Assembly (NCBI GenBank): GCA_964370635.1
Contig: CAYJJU010000013.1
Coordinates: 1 to 63,982, forward strand
From: SIG603 sp964370635
Lineage (GTDB): Bacteria > Bacillota > Clostridia > Oscillospirales > Acutalibacteraceae
Direction: 5' to 3'
DNA length: 63,982 nt
In this document: positions 1 through 8,712 of the stretch, one piece after another
Numbering within the stretch: the stretch's first letter is position 1
Layout: each line of letters starts with the position of its first letter
Notes under the pieces: generated by a model
What the model saw: the letters and a program-made list of their open reading frames with translations, nothing else
Told to the model about the DNA's origin: nothing
The model's database searches: none
Program-made: the position numbers and the translations under genes

Positions 1-56
1 TCATAGAAAGCCTAGATTTTCACTATTTACAGAGTTTTTTTCACGTTCCCTTATAT

Positions 57-125
57 AATCAAAAATCCGCAGGATTTTCACCACAATCCTCAATCCTCAA
101 TTCTCAATTCTCCATTCTCAATCAT
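57..125. repeat. Dispersed repeat core plus six heptamer repeats
   Basis: A core of about 29 bp at 57-85 (containing TCCGCAGGATTTTCACCACA) is followed by six 7-bp units of the type CAATYCT at 84-125. The same core, with one indel and one substitution, recurs at 54883-54912, where it is again followed by 7-bp tandem repeats. Positions 1-56 hold nothing I can recognise. The element is probably cut by the window edge. It looks like an intergenic repeat family, not a gene. Confidence 0.6.
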
Positions 126-135
126 TCAAACGCAT

Positions 136-161
136 AAAAACACCCTCGAAATTGAGGGTGT
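136..161 (-). terminator. Intrinsic terminator of the 1004-aa surface protein
   Basis: The stem CACCCTC/GAGGGTG (141-147 with 154-160) is followed on the minus strand by a run of five T. It lies 14 bp past the stop codon of the first surface-protein gene. The same stem is used after the paralogue at 3.6 kb. Confidence 0.8.
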
Positions 162-174
162 TTTTTGTTTTAAA

Positions 175-3100
175 TTATACGTTTGTTTCTTGCTCGTCTT
201 TCTTTCTTACAAAGAACATTACGCCTGCTTGGACTAGAGCTATTACTGCAAATACTACGCTGTAGATATCAAATACTATCATAGTTTGAGTAAAGTCTTG
301 TGTTAGAAGTAGTAAAACTACGCTGAACACTGCCATGATGGCTAGGCCAAAACTTGTGAATATACGTTTGTTATTATTTGTTTCTTCGCTCTCATTATTT
401 CTTGGTCTAATGATTAGGTAAGAAAGAGCTAGCATGCCCGCTACTACTGTCATGATTAAATCGAATAAGCTCCATGCTCTGCCTGAGGCCAAAGGTGCTG
501 CTTCGTCTTCTATTTCAGTTGTTGATAGCTCTCCGCTATCTAGTGGCGCCTCTTCGTCTCCAATTTCTGATACAGGAGCTGCAGGCTCTGTTTCGTCAAC
601 TGGGTCTGTTGGGTCTACTGGATCTACTGGATCAACTGGGTCTACTGGATCAACTGGGTCTACTGGATCAACTGGGTCTACTGGGTCTACTGGGTCTACT
701 GGGTCAACTGGGTCTACTGGATCTACTGGATCTACTGGAGCTGCTGTGATTGTAAGATATCCTACTACCACATTAACTGTGTAGTTGTCATCGTCTGTAA
801 AGCTTGCTGTTATTGGATAAGTTCCAACTGTCTCACCTGCTGCGCGGCTTAAAGTATAAGTCATGTCATTGTCTGAAAGTAGACCTGTTACATCTGCTGT
901 AAATATTGGGTCTGCTGTTCCTGCTACTTTTGTAAAGCTATCGATAGTAAGAGTTACTGGAGCCGGTGTAACCGCAAGTGTTGCTTGACCAATGATTGGG
1001 TCATGACCATATACTGTAAATCTTACTGTAAATGCTTGTGTAGAAACTTCTGTAATGCTTGGAGCATCTTTAGAATATGTCACTCCGCCGTCTGTTGAAT
1101 ACTCAACAAGTTTTATATCGTCACTTAGGTCAACGCCATCTGTATTTAATACTGAGAACATCTCAGGTGATGCTGTAATTGGTGCTGAGTCATAAATTTT
1201 CGCCGCAGGTGCGCCCGCTACATTTAGAGTTGCTATACCACCTATGCTGTTATCTACTATTAAATCGCTTGTGTTAACTGTAAATACATAGTTTGGATTA
1301 GCTGTAAAGTTAAGTGATACAACATCTTCGTGTGTGTCAACAATGTTTACTAGGCTAGCTTCATCGTTTATTGTGATACCAAAGCCAAAGCTTGCGATAT
1401 CGCCAGATAGTACGCCTACAGCTTCAAGGGCTGCGTCTGTGTATAAAGCTTCTTTTTGTGCATCGCTTGTTAGTATTTCAAAAGGAGTTACTAGGTCTGC
1501 TAGTGTGAAATTAACTGTTTTTGCTTCAATTTTTAAGCTTGTTGTCACTTCAACTACTTCGCCTGCCTCGCCTGATGGATGTGGGTAGCTTATAGTTACT
1601 GTGTACTCGCCTGCATCTACAGGTGTTACAACACTTCCATTTTGTGAATAAGTGATGCTTGGTGTGCCTGTTAATTCGCTTGATTTAGATATATTTGCTA
1701 TATCGTAGCTTTGTTCTTGTGAATTATATACTACAGTTTGGCTTTGTGCAGATAAATTATAAGATTCATCAGAACGTGGTGCCCACTGTGCTTTTGCTGT
1801 TTTGTTTTTAGTGTATTTCCATATTTTTTCATCTGTGATTGTTTTATTGCCAATTGTCCAGCCCAAGAAATCATAATGCTCTCTTTCAACTGTTGGCAAT
1901 GTTCCGATAGCTTCGCCGTATGTCACTTTTATTTTATCAAGACTTACTGCGCCTTCGTAGTTGCTATTAAATTTTAAATTATAGCTCTCTGCTGTCCACT
2001 GTGCTCTAAGTTCTACATCATATCCAGGCATAGTAAAACTTTCGCCTGCTTCATAAGTTGTATTTTTATCAAGTTTCCAACCCTCAAATATATTGCCTTT
2101 TTTTGTTGGAGTTGCTAGATTAAATATGTCGCCTTTGTCATAAATAGCGCTTTCTGAAGTGCCTGTTGGCAAATCTCCGCCTTTAACATTATAAGTTAGT
2201 GAATAAGCATTTAGTATATAACCGTCGATGTGAACTTGGCTACTTGATTGCTCTTTAACTGTGTACCAAACTATTCTAGTGCTGTCGCTAAGGTTTTTTG
2301 TTGTTTCATTAAAGCTTGCTTCTCCAACCTGGCCTGAAACTGCACTTCTGTATGCTCCAATTGTTTGTGGTAAGCTTGCAAATACTTCGTATAGATAGGT
2401 TTTGTTAGAGTTTGAGCCGCCTAAATACCAAGCTGATTTATTTCCGCCTAGGCTTGAATCTCCCTCGCCTAAACTACTTACATCAATCGTGTATGTGGCT
2501 AATCCTTTATTGTTGCTTGGAGTATATTGTGCATGGCCTGTATTAGACGCTGCACTTGCCATGTACTGCTCATCCGTGAGATTGAAATCATTGTGAATAT
2601 AAAGTTCTATAGTTCTTATGTCTTGTACTGGAGGAACTACAGGCTCTCCGTCTTTTTCATCAATAGGAGCCGGTGCCGGTGAAGGTGAAGATTGTGCAAC
2701 TACTTTTTCTTGTAAAGTTAAATCGCTTGCCACCGCTGTGGTGAAGTTAAATACTATTCCGTTTTCATCGGTCCATTCTTTTCCCTCTACTGGGTTAGTT
2801 ACTGTTGAGCCTTCGTCAACTGTTTGTGTGCTAGATGTGCCGTCTGCATTTTTGAAAGTAACTGTAAACTGGTTTACCTTTACTTCCTCAGGTTCTGCTT
2901 TTTCCCAGTAGCTTACACCTGCTGTTAGTATTTGTGGGAATTCTACTTCCGTGCCGTCTATGGCATCAAGCCATGTCTTATCAACTATGCTTGGTATGTA
3001 ACTTACACCGTCTGTCTTGTCAACAAATGTTGTGCCATCTGCTAGATTTAGAGTAACATCGTACAGTATAGCTTCAGGTTGCTCTTGTTCTGTAGCGAAT

Positions 3101-3189
3101 GCGCTTAAGCTAAAGCTTGACACAAACATTACTGCCGCTAGTAATAGGCTAAGTGTTCTTTTAAGTCCAGTGTTTGTTTTGTTTTTCAT
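175..3189 (-). CDS. Secreted surface protein with InlB-type and MBG-like repeats, VDP stalk and three-helix C-terminal anchor
   Basis: A 1004-residue extracellular protein. Residues 1-32 form a signal peptide (basic start, leucine-rich core, cleavage near SLSAFA). After an N-terminal region related to that of the paralogue come two InlB B-repeat-like units (about residues 330-470, with FEGW and FLGW motifs) and beta-rich MBG-like domains to about residue 815. A stalk of 14 Val-Asp-Pro repeats follows (DNA 611-736), then an acidic linker with two copies of a xEAPLxSG motif and three hydrophobic helices at the C-terminus. There is no LPXTG motif, so anchoring is probably by the membrane helices. 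The start has an AGGGGAAA ribosome site. The paralogue at 3631-8517 shares both ends and the promoter region. An adhesin or wall-associated role is inference; the ligand is unknown. Confidence 0.85.
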   Translation of the reverse strand: MKNKTNTGLKRTLSLLLAAVMFVSSFSLSAFATEQEQPEAILYDVTLNLADGTTFVDKTDGVSYIPSIVDKTWLDAIDGTEVEFPQILTAGVSYWEKAEPEEVKVNQFTVTFKNADGTSSTQTVDEGSTVTNPVEGKEWTDENGIVFNFTTAVASDLTLQEKVVAQSSPSPAPAPIDEKDGEPVVPPVQDIRTIELYIHNDFNLTDEQYMASAASNTGHAQYTPSNNKGLATYTIDVSSLGEGDSSLGGNKSAWYLGGSNSNKTYLYEVFASLPQTIGAYRSAVSGQVGEASFNETTKNLSDSTRIVWYTVKEQSSSQVHIDGYILNAYSLTYNVKGGDLPTGTSESAIYDKGDIFNLATPTKKGNIFEGWKLDKNTTYEAGESFTMPGYDVELRAQWTAESYNLKFNSNYEGAVSLDKIKVTYGEAIGTLPTVEREHYDFLGWTIGNKTITDEKIWKYTKNKTAKAQWAPRSDESYNLSAQSQTVVYNSQEQSYDIANISKSSELTGTPSITYSQNGSVVTPVDAGEYTVTISYPHPSGEAGEVVEVTTSLKIEAKTVNFTLADLVTPFEILTSDAQKEALYTDAALEAVGVLSGDIASFGFGITINDEASLVNIVDTHEDVVSLNFTANPNYVFTVNTSDLIVDNSIGGIATLNVAGAPAAKIYDSAPITASPEMFSVLNTDGVDLSDDIKLVEYSTDGGVTYSKDAPSITEVSTQAFTVRFTVYGHDPIIGQATLAVTPAPVTLTIDSFTKVAGTADPIFTADVTGLLSDNDMTYTLSRAAGETVGTYPITASFTDDDNYTVNVVVGYLTITAAPVDPVDPVDPVDPVDPVDPVDPVDPVDPVDPVDPVDPVDPVDPTDPVDETEPAAPVSEIGDEEAPLDSGELSTTEIEDEAAPLASGRAWSLFDLIMTVVAGMLALSYLIIRPRNNESEETNNNKRIFTSFGLAIMAVFSVVLLLLTQDFTQTMIVFDIYSVVFAVIALVQAGVMFFVRKKDEQETNV

Positions 3190-3206
3190 AATATTTTCCC
3201 CTATTG

Positions 3207-3288
3207 TAATATATTTTTAGGTCGAAAGTTTTTGTTCTTGTTTCGACCTTCTATATACTAAGATACATGGGAGGGAAAAAGGTTCATG
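3207..3288 (-). promoter_or_regulatory. Conserved upstream region with GGTCGAAA inverted repeat
   Basis: About 82 bp upstream of the 1004-aa surface-protein gene match the region upstream of its paralogue (8537-8618) with about five differences. At the centre is a perfect 8-bp inverted repeat, GGTCGAAA (3220-3227) and TTTCGACC (3241-3248), with a 13-nt loop. A TATATA-like -10 lies just upstream on the minus strand. It may be an operator or a leader hairpin; the sequence does not decide which. Confidence 0.6.
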
Positions 3289-3366
3289 ATTTTCCAAATT
3301 TTTCTCAAAAAAAATTTCAAATTGCAATTAAAGGCCTATAACTTATTAAATTCTGCTCTCAAAATC

Positions 3367-3392
3367 AAAAAACACCCTCGAGTTGAGGGTGT
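3367..3392 (-). terminator. Intrinsic terminator, displaced copy
   Basis: The stem ACACCCTC/GAGGGTGT is followed on the minus strand by six T. The identical 24-bp sequence recurs at 3596-3619, directly after the 1628-aa gene, but that copy lacks the T-run. This copy therefore probably still ends the transcript, about 240 bp further on. Confidence 0.7.
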
Positions 3393-3394
3393 TT

Positions 3395-3595
3395 CAGCAT
3401 TTCAAAAAAGTCCTACTTTTTTGCACATGCTGTCGGACTGTCCAAAAATCTGCAAGACAAGGAACAAATACTTGCAAATGACCGAGTAATACGAGGGTAT
3501 ATGAGGGAAATTTGCAAGTGTTTGTGACGCAGGAAGCAAAAAAATGAGCCAAGCTGGCTCATTTTTTTTGCGGTTGCGGGTTTTTCGACAGTCTG
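3395..3595. repeat. Palindromic MITE-like element flanked by 24-bp direct repeats
   Basis: A 201-bp non-coding block sits between two identical 24-bp copies of a terminator hairpin (3371-3394 and 3596-3619). Imperfect inverted repeats of 20 bp, 16 matching, lie at 3434-3453 and 3576-3595. Inside are further hairpins (3395-3432) and the ordered words ACAAGG, ATACTTGC, GCAAGT and ACGCAG, which recur in reverse orientation in the element at 47494-47602. It has no transposase gene, so any movement would need help in trans. A predicted reading frame across 3286-3489 has no gene-like features. Confidence 0.6.
3543..3569 (+). terminator. Strong hairpin with flanking A and T runs inside the element
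   Basis: The stem AATGAGCC/GGCTCATT with a 5-nt loop is followed by eight T on the plus strand and by seven T on the minus strand. It could stop transcription from both sides. It lies within the repeat element and has no plus-strand gene in front of it. Confidence 0.55.
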
Positions 3596-3630
3596 AACAC
3601 CCTCGAGTTGAGGGTGTTTTCCAGTTTTAA

Positions 3631-6600
3631 TTATGCATTTACTTCTTGCTCGTCTTCGTCGTCTTTCTTTCTTACAAAGAACATTACGAAAGCTTGGATT
3701 AAAGCAACTGCTGCAAAGACTACACTGTAGATATCAAATACTATCATAGGTTGTGTAAAGTCTTGAGTGATGAATAGTAAGATTACGCTGAAGATTGCCA
3801 TTACAAATAGTCCTAGGTTTGTGATTAGGCGTTTTTTGTTTTTCTTTTCTTCTACGTCGTTGTTCGCATAGTATCTATCTTCTTCTCTGTCTTCTTTTCT
3901 TGGTCTGATTATTAGATAAGATATTGCTAGAACGCCTGCTACTACTGTCATTATAAGGTCGAATAAGCTCCATGCTGCACCTGAGGCTAGCGGTGCTTCT
4001 TCGTCTTCAATTGTTGTTTCTTGTGTGCCGTCTCCACTGTCTAGTGGTGTTGTTTCGTCTTCAATCTCTTCTACAGGCTCTGTTGGGTCAACCGGGTCTA
4101 CTGGATCTACTGGATCTACTGGGTCAACTGGATCAACTGGATCAACTGGGTCAACTGGATCAACTGGGTCAACTGGAGCTGCTGTGATTGTTAGGTTACC
4201 GATTATTACAGTAACTGTGTAGTTGTTGTCGTCTGTGTAGCTTGCTGTTATTGGATAAGTTCCAACTGTTTCGCCAGGTGCACGGCTTAGTGTATAAGGC
4301 ATGTCATCGTTTGCTAGCACGCCTGTGATACCTGCTGTAAAGTCTGGGTCTGCTGTGCCTGCTACTTTTGTGAAGCTATCAACTGTAATTACTACAGGGA
4401 TAGGATTGATTGTAACTGTTGCGCTTGATCTTACGCTCTCATAGTTTGGATGGCTTGCTTCAAAGTAAATTGTAGCCGAGTCATCAACGTTTACTAGTAG
4501 AGGAGCTTCTGTTAGGTTGTAAGGTCCGTTTTCTGTTAGGCTATATCTGATTGTAGCTGTCGCTGTGATATCGCCGTCTACACCAAGTACTACAGGAGTA
4601 ATAGTGTAACCTATACCTGCATAAGCTTCTACAACGTTAGGAGCTAGAGTTAGCATTTCTTGTGAGTTAGCTATTGTAAAGTCGCCGTTTACGAATGTTA
4701 CTTCGTAGTTTGGATTTGCTGATTGTGCTGCATTTGGAACGATTGTTTGAGGGTAGAAACCTTCGTTTTCGTCTGTTCCTGCATTTGGACGAGTAACTGA
4801 AACGCCTTGTAGTGTTTCGCCTGTTACTAGACCTCTGTCGCCGTTTTCTAATTCAACTGAAGAAGTAAATGCTGGGTCATTTTGACCAAAGAATTTACCG
4901 CTGTCGTCTGCTGTAACTGTTACAAGACGAGGGTCGATTGTGATAGTTGCTGTGTATGAGTTTGTTAAGTCGTATAGAGAATCACCTTCTTCGCTAAGAA
5001 GAACATTGCCCTCTGCATCAGCTACAAGTATTTTGTAATTTACTGAGTATGTGCCTACATTTGCTGATGTAGTTGTGTAGCTTGTTTGGTTAAAGTTTAC
5101 ACCTGTTGTAGCATAATCATCATTGAAACGAACTACAAGTTGTTGACCTTCCGGAAGTGTTTCTGCTACTGTGTCGATATTTCCTCTTACTTCAGGGTCA
5201 TTAATTAATTGCTCTGCTGTGATTGTTACAGTTTCGCCGTCATAAGTTTTTGATGTTTCGAAATCATTTGCTGCGTATACTTTTAAACTGCCTTGGTTTT
5301 GGTATACATAGTAGTTGCTGTAATCGCTAATGTCTACCGTTGTTACATTTTGTTTTTGCCCGTCTGTAGCAAGTTGCTGATATACTTCACCTACGCCTTT
5401 GTATACTACATTTAAAGCATCGTGAGAATATGTGTTGCGTATATTTTCAAGCTCTATTGCTGTCCAATCGGTAAGGCCGATAATTGGTTGGTTAAGGTAT
5501 GCATTCACACCTTCACGTTTGTAGAAATTTTCATAGAAAGAACCTGTTAATTGTAGGCCTTCTATTTCATCTGGTGAAAACTGCATATAATAGCCATGAG
5601 GATGCATACCGTCCTCATCTTCGTAATCTACCATTACATTTGAACCTTGAACCGCTACATGTGTATTTATACGGTTTACCATAATATGACGAGGATAAAT
5701 TCTTGCATTGATTTTTTGTGCTTCTTCACCATTTACAGTGAAGGTAATTTCTTGTGAAGCTATATCTTCAGCGTCATATGGTCCGTTTACACTAGGCTCA
5801 TCTGCCCAGATTACATTTAAAGAGGTAGGAGCTGTAATAGCAATTGTATCAGTTGCGCCTAATCCTAGTTCTGTGCGAATTGCTTCGATTAAATATTGCG
5901 CTGTATCACTATCAGACCAAACAACTTCTACGCCGTCGTATGGAGCGGTTGGTTCACCTTTTATGAATACAGTAGGTTTATCAAGAAAGCTTAATGTTGG
6001 AATCTCTGTATCGGTGTAACCTTCTCCTCCGTTATGCTTCCAAACGTAGCCCTTACTATTTGCTTCTCCCGTGTCAGGGATTGAGTGTGTTGATATCGTA
6101 TAAAGATTGTCAACACTACCATGGAAATCTGTCCAAAGCTTTGCAAGCTCGGTTGTTGCATTTTCATCTAGGAAAGTAATTTCTGAAAGGATTACAGGGT
6201 AAACTTCTTTATTTCCGCTAGCTACATTGTCTTCGTTAATAGCTGCTTGTGTTACATTGTAAAAAACTTCGGCAAATCGATTATCCGCTTTGTAGTACCA
6301 TGGGTAAAGTTGGTTTTGGCTTTGATCCCAGCCAACCGCAAGTTTTTGTCCTGCAAGCAATGTACCGCCTGCTGCTATAAATTCAGCATCAGAATTAGGA
6401 AGAATATTCATTAATTGGGTGCTTTTTGTTACATAATACGTGTCAAGAACTTTGTTATCTACTGTTCCGTAGTTGTCAGCATACATTGTGATTTCGTAGA
6501 TGTAAACAGATGATGCAAGTACTTTATCTGTAGTCGAATTTAGCTCTACTGCAAATCGAAATCTGCCATAGCCATCCCATCCAGAAGAAGAAAGATCTAA

Positions 6601-8517
6601 TGTACCAATCAGATAACCTTCTTCATTCACACTTAATTCATTATCCACTAAAGTAACAGTGCCCTTGTAGGTACCATTGATATCATATACGTAAGCAAAA
6701 AGTCTCTTAACATCTGCATCACCTGGCTTGTAAACTGCTGTAAAGGTTTGTGTTTCAGGGTCAAATGTTGCCGAAAGTGGAGCTTGTGATTTAATATAGT
6801 CTATATCGTACTTAACAGTTAGTCGTGTACTATAACTAGTTGGGTGATCTTCCACCATATACGTAATGTTCATGTTTTGAGAAGTTTCACTCGCAGAAAA
6901 AGGATAAACTATTGTAAATACCGCTTCCGTAATTTTACCGTCTGCATCATAAGTATATGATACTGTTGGCAATTCAGCGTAATAACCATTGTTCAAACGC
7001 CACTCGAACATTGTTACACCTTGATACATCGTATTTGCTTCTGAAAATTCCAATGTATCAAAATAATTTCCACCATGTTCTGTTAGCTTCATTGTAACAT
7101 TAACAGTTGATGTACCTGCCACGTGATCAACAACTTGTGATGTGGAAGTAGTAAATAGTGGTGCATAGACTGCGTAGAAATTTGTATTTGCTGTCATGGT
7201 GTATGGTAAGTCACTTACCTCAACTTCTACTGTTCCTGCTACTGCAGCTTCTTCTGATAAAGCCCAGCCTAAGAACTTGTATCCTGAGATTGGAGTTGGA
7301 GTCAATATACTGATAACTGTATTATCTTCTGTTTCACTCATCTTGATATATGCGCCTTCACTACTAGGTACTTTCTCACCGTCTACAATGTTCATTGAAG
7401 AATATAAATCTGTGTATGGCTTATCTATTGAGTTCTTATACCATCTTGTAGCTGTGTACCATTCTGGGTTAGCTTCATAAACAACATTGATAACAACGTC
7501 TTTGCCATTAATTTTGTAATTTGAAAAGCCTGTTGTAGTAGTAGTTCCGCCTATAATTTCTCCGGCTGCAACCGTTGTTGACGGGTCACTTGTTTCAAAT
7601 GTTGCTACTGGATATCTGTAACCTTCGATTGTAGGGAACAAGTAATAGCTTTGAGCACTGTAGTATCCATTATCGCTTTTACCTGATTGAACATATGCAT
7701 CTTTAAGTGATGTTCCGTTTTCATCTAAGTAATTTACTGTTACCGAAAATGATGTTTGTTTAGGCTCATCAAAGGGTTTGCTGTCTGTTGGTGCTATACC
7801 ATAAAGTGTATAATTTTTTGTTACTGTTTCAGGTGCTGTGAAAACTACATTTGTTGTAGTATCTTCTGTCCAGCTTGTAAATCCTGCTGCTGGAATTGCT
7901 GGGAAAGCTTCGCCTTCTTTAACTACTACAGAAGCTGCAGCCTCTGATTCATCTGGATTTAAAAACTTAATTGTGAATTCGTTTACTTCTTTTTTCTCTT
8001 CAACCGCTTGTGCCATTAAAGTGAAACTACTTGTCACTGCCGTTGTAAAGTCAAATTGCTTTTCGTTCTCATCTAGCCACACTGTGCCTTCTGCAGGGTT
8101 AGTTGCTAGTGAACCTTCGTTAATTGTTTGCGCCGGATAAGCTTCTGTGTTATCTGCATTTAAGAAAGTAACTGTAAATTGGTTTACCTTTACTTCTTCC
8201 GCTTCAGCTTTTGCCCAGTAGCTTGTCGCTGCTGTTAGCGTTTGTGGGAATGTTAGTACTTCTGTACTTCCTTGTGTAGCTACCCACTCTCCTGCGGTTG
8301 TCGGTGTGTATGATGCCACTCCGCTTTCATCTGGTGTTGCTGTTTCAGTAGTAAGAAGTGTGCCGTCTGCATTATAAAGTGTAACTTCATATGTTGCAGG
8401 GTCTGTGCCTTCTGCTTCTGTTGCAAATGCGCTTAGGCTAAAACTTGACATTAGCATTACTACTGCTAGTAATAAACTAAGTGTTCTCTTTATGCCTGTG
8501 TTTCTTGTCTGTTTCAT
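3631..8517 (-). CDS. Large secreted surface protein, paralogue of the 1004-aa protein
   Basis: A 1628-residue extracellular protein. Its signal peptide (residues 1-32, ending SLSAFA) is nearly the same as that of the 1004-aa paralogue. Several N-terminal repeats share the VNQFTVTF motif, followed by a MucBP-like segment (about 255-355), a long central region without recognised domains, MBG-like domains (about 1130-1470), ten Val-Asp-Pro repeats (DNA 4085-4174), two PLxSG motifs and the same three-helix C-terminal module. The length difference lies almost wholly in the central region, which suggests duplication followed by domain gain or loss. The start follows an AGGAGAG ribosome site. Adhesion or mucin binding is possible but unproven. 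Confidence 0.85.
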   Translation of the reverse strand: MKQTRNTGIKRTLSLLLAVVMLMSSFSLSAFATEAEGTDPATYEVTLYNADGTLLTTETATPDESGVASYTPTTAGEWVATQGSTEVLTFPQTLTAATSYWAKAEAEEVKVNQFTVTFLNADNTEAYPAQTINEGSLATNPAEGTVWLDENEKQFDFTTAVTSSFTLMAQAVEEKKEVNEFTIKFLNPDESEAAASVVVKEGEAFPAIPAAGFTSWTEDTTTNVVFTAPETVTKNYTLYGIAPTDSKPFDEPKQTSFSVTVNYLDENGTSLKDAYVQSGKSDNGYYSAQSYYLFPTIEGYRYPVATFETSDPSTTVAAGEIIGGTTTTTGFSNYKINGKDVVINVVYEANPEWYTATRWYKNSIDKPYTDLYSSMNIVDGEKVPSSEGAYIKMSETEDNTVISILTPTPISGYKFLGWALSEEAAVAGTVEVEVSDLPYTMTANTNFYAVYAPLFTTSTSQVVDHVAGTSTVNVTMKLTEHGGNYFDTLEFSEANTMYQGVTMFEWRLNNGYYAELPTVSYTYDADGKITEAVFTIVYPFSASETSQNMNITYMVEDHPTSYSTRLTVKYDIDYIKSQAPLSATFDPETQTFTAVYKPGDADVKRLFAYVYDINGTYKGTVTLVDNELSVNEEGYLIGTLDLSSSGWDGYGRFRFAVELNSTTDKVLASSVYIYEITMYADNYGTVDNKVLDTYYVTKSTQLMNILPNSDAEFIAAGGTLLAGQKLAVGWDQSQNQLYPWYYKADNRFAEVFYNVTQAAINEDNVASGNKEVYPVILSEITFLDENATTELAKLWTDFHGSVDNLYTISTHSIPDTGEANSKGYVWKHNGGEGYTDTEIPTLSFLDKPTVFIKGEPTAPYDGVEVVWSDSDTAQYLIEAIRTELGLGATDTIAITAPTSLNVIWADEPSVNGPYDAEDIASQEITFTVNGEEAQKINARIYPRHIMVNRINTHVAVQGSNVMVDYEDEDGMHPHGYYMQFSPDEIEGLQLTGSFYENFYKREGVNAYLNQPIIGLTDWTAIELENIRNTYSHDALNVVYKGVGEVYQQLATDGQKQNVTTVDISDYSNYYVYQNQGSLKVYAANDFETSKTYDGETVTITAEQLINDPEVRGNIDTVAETLPEGQQLVVRFNDDYATTGVNFNQTSYTTTSANVGTYSVNYKILVADAEGNVLLSEEGDSLYDLTNSYTATITIDPRLVTVTADDSGKFFGQNDPAFTSSVELENGDRGLVTGETLQGVSVTRPNAGTDENEGFYPQTIVPNAAQSANPNYEVTFVNGDFTIANSQEMLTLAPNVVEAYAGIGYTITPVVLGVDGDITATATIRYSLTENGPYNLTEAPLLVNVDDSATIYFEASHPNYESVRSSATVTINPIPVVITVDSFTKVAGTADPDFTAGITGVLANDDMPYTLSRAPGETVGTYPITASYTDDNNYTVTVIIGNLTITAAPVDPVDPVDPVDPVDPVDPVDPVDPVDPVDPTEPVEEIEDETTPLDSGDGTQETTIEDEEAPLASGAAWSLFDLIMTVVAGVLAISYLIIRPRKEDREEDRYYANNDVEEKKNKKRLITNLGLFVMAIFSVILLFITQDFTQPMIVFDIYSVVFAAVALIQAFVMFFVRKKDDEDEQEVNA

Positions 8518-8536
8518 ATTTCTCTCCTATAAAATG

Positions 8537-8618
8537 TAATATATTTTTCGGTCGAAAGCTTTTGTTCTTGTTTCGACCCTCTATATACTAAGATACATGG
8601 GAAGGAAAAAGGTTCACG
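8537..8618 (-). promoter_or_regulatory. Conserved upstream region, second copy
   Basis: This is the counterpart of 3207-3288. GGTCGAAA (8550-8557) and TTTCGACC (8571-8578) form the same 8-bp inverted repeat. The flanks, including CTATATACTAAGATACATGG, are identical over long stretches. Conservation in otherwise AT-rich spacer DNA suggests that both surface genes share one control signal. Confidence 0.6.
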
Positions 8619-8658
8619 AATTATAAAACTTTTTTTAAAAAACTTTTGAAAAAATAAA

Positions 8659-8699
8659 AAAATGGCATAATGCAGCCAAAAACTGTGTTATACCATTTT
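8659..8699 (-). terminator. Intrinsic terminator of the lar-glycerate kinase operon
   Basis: A 17-bp imperfect stem (8659-8675 with 8683-8699, three mismatches that allow G-U pairing) lies 14 bp past the glycerate kinase stop. It is followed on the minus strand by a T-rich tract. The rest of the spacer, up to the surface-protein promoter region, is AT-rich and shows nothing else. Confidence 0.7.
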
Positions 8700-8712
8700 A
8701 AAATATTTTCAA

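Noticed and set aside
611..736. Nine-base tandem array as a CRISPR or satellite
   Set aside because: The units are contiguous without spacers and encode VDP in the frame of the surface protein.
434..784. Plus-strand reading frames rich in Ser-Thr-Gly across the surface-protein stalk
   Set aside because: They are the antisense of the Val-Asp-Pro repeat codons; no ribosome site and no sense outside the repeat. The same holds at 3972-4222.
3286..3489. 67-codon plus-strand reading frame
   Set aside because: It runs through a terminator and the palindromic element, with no ribosome site.
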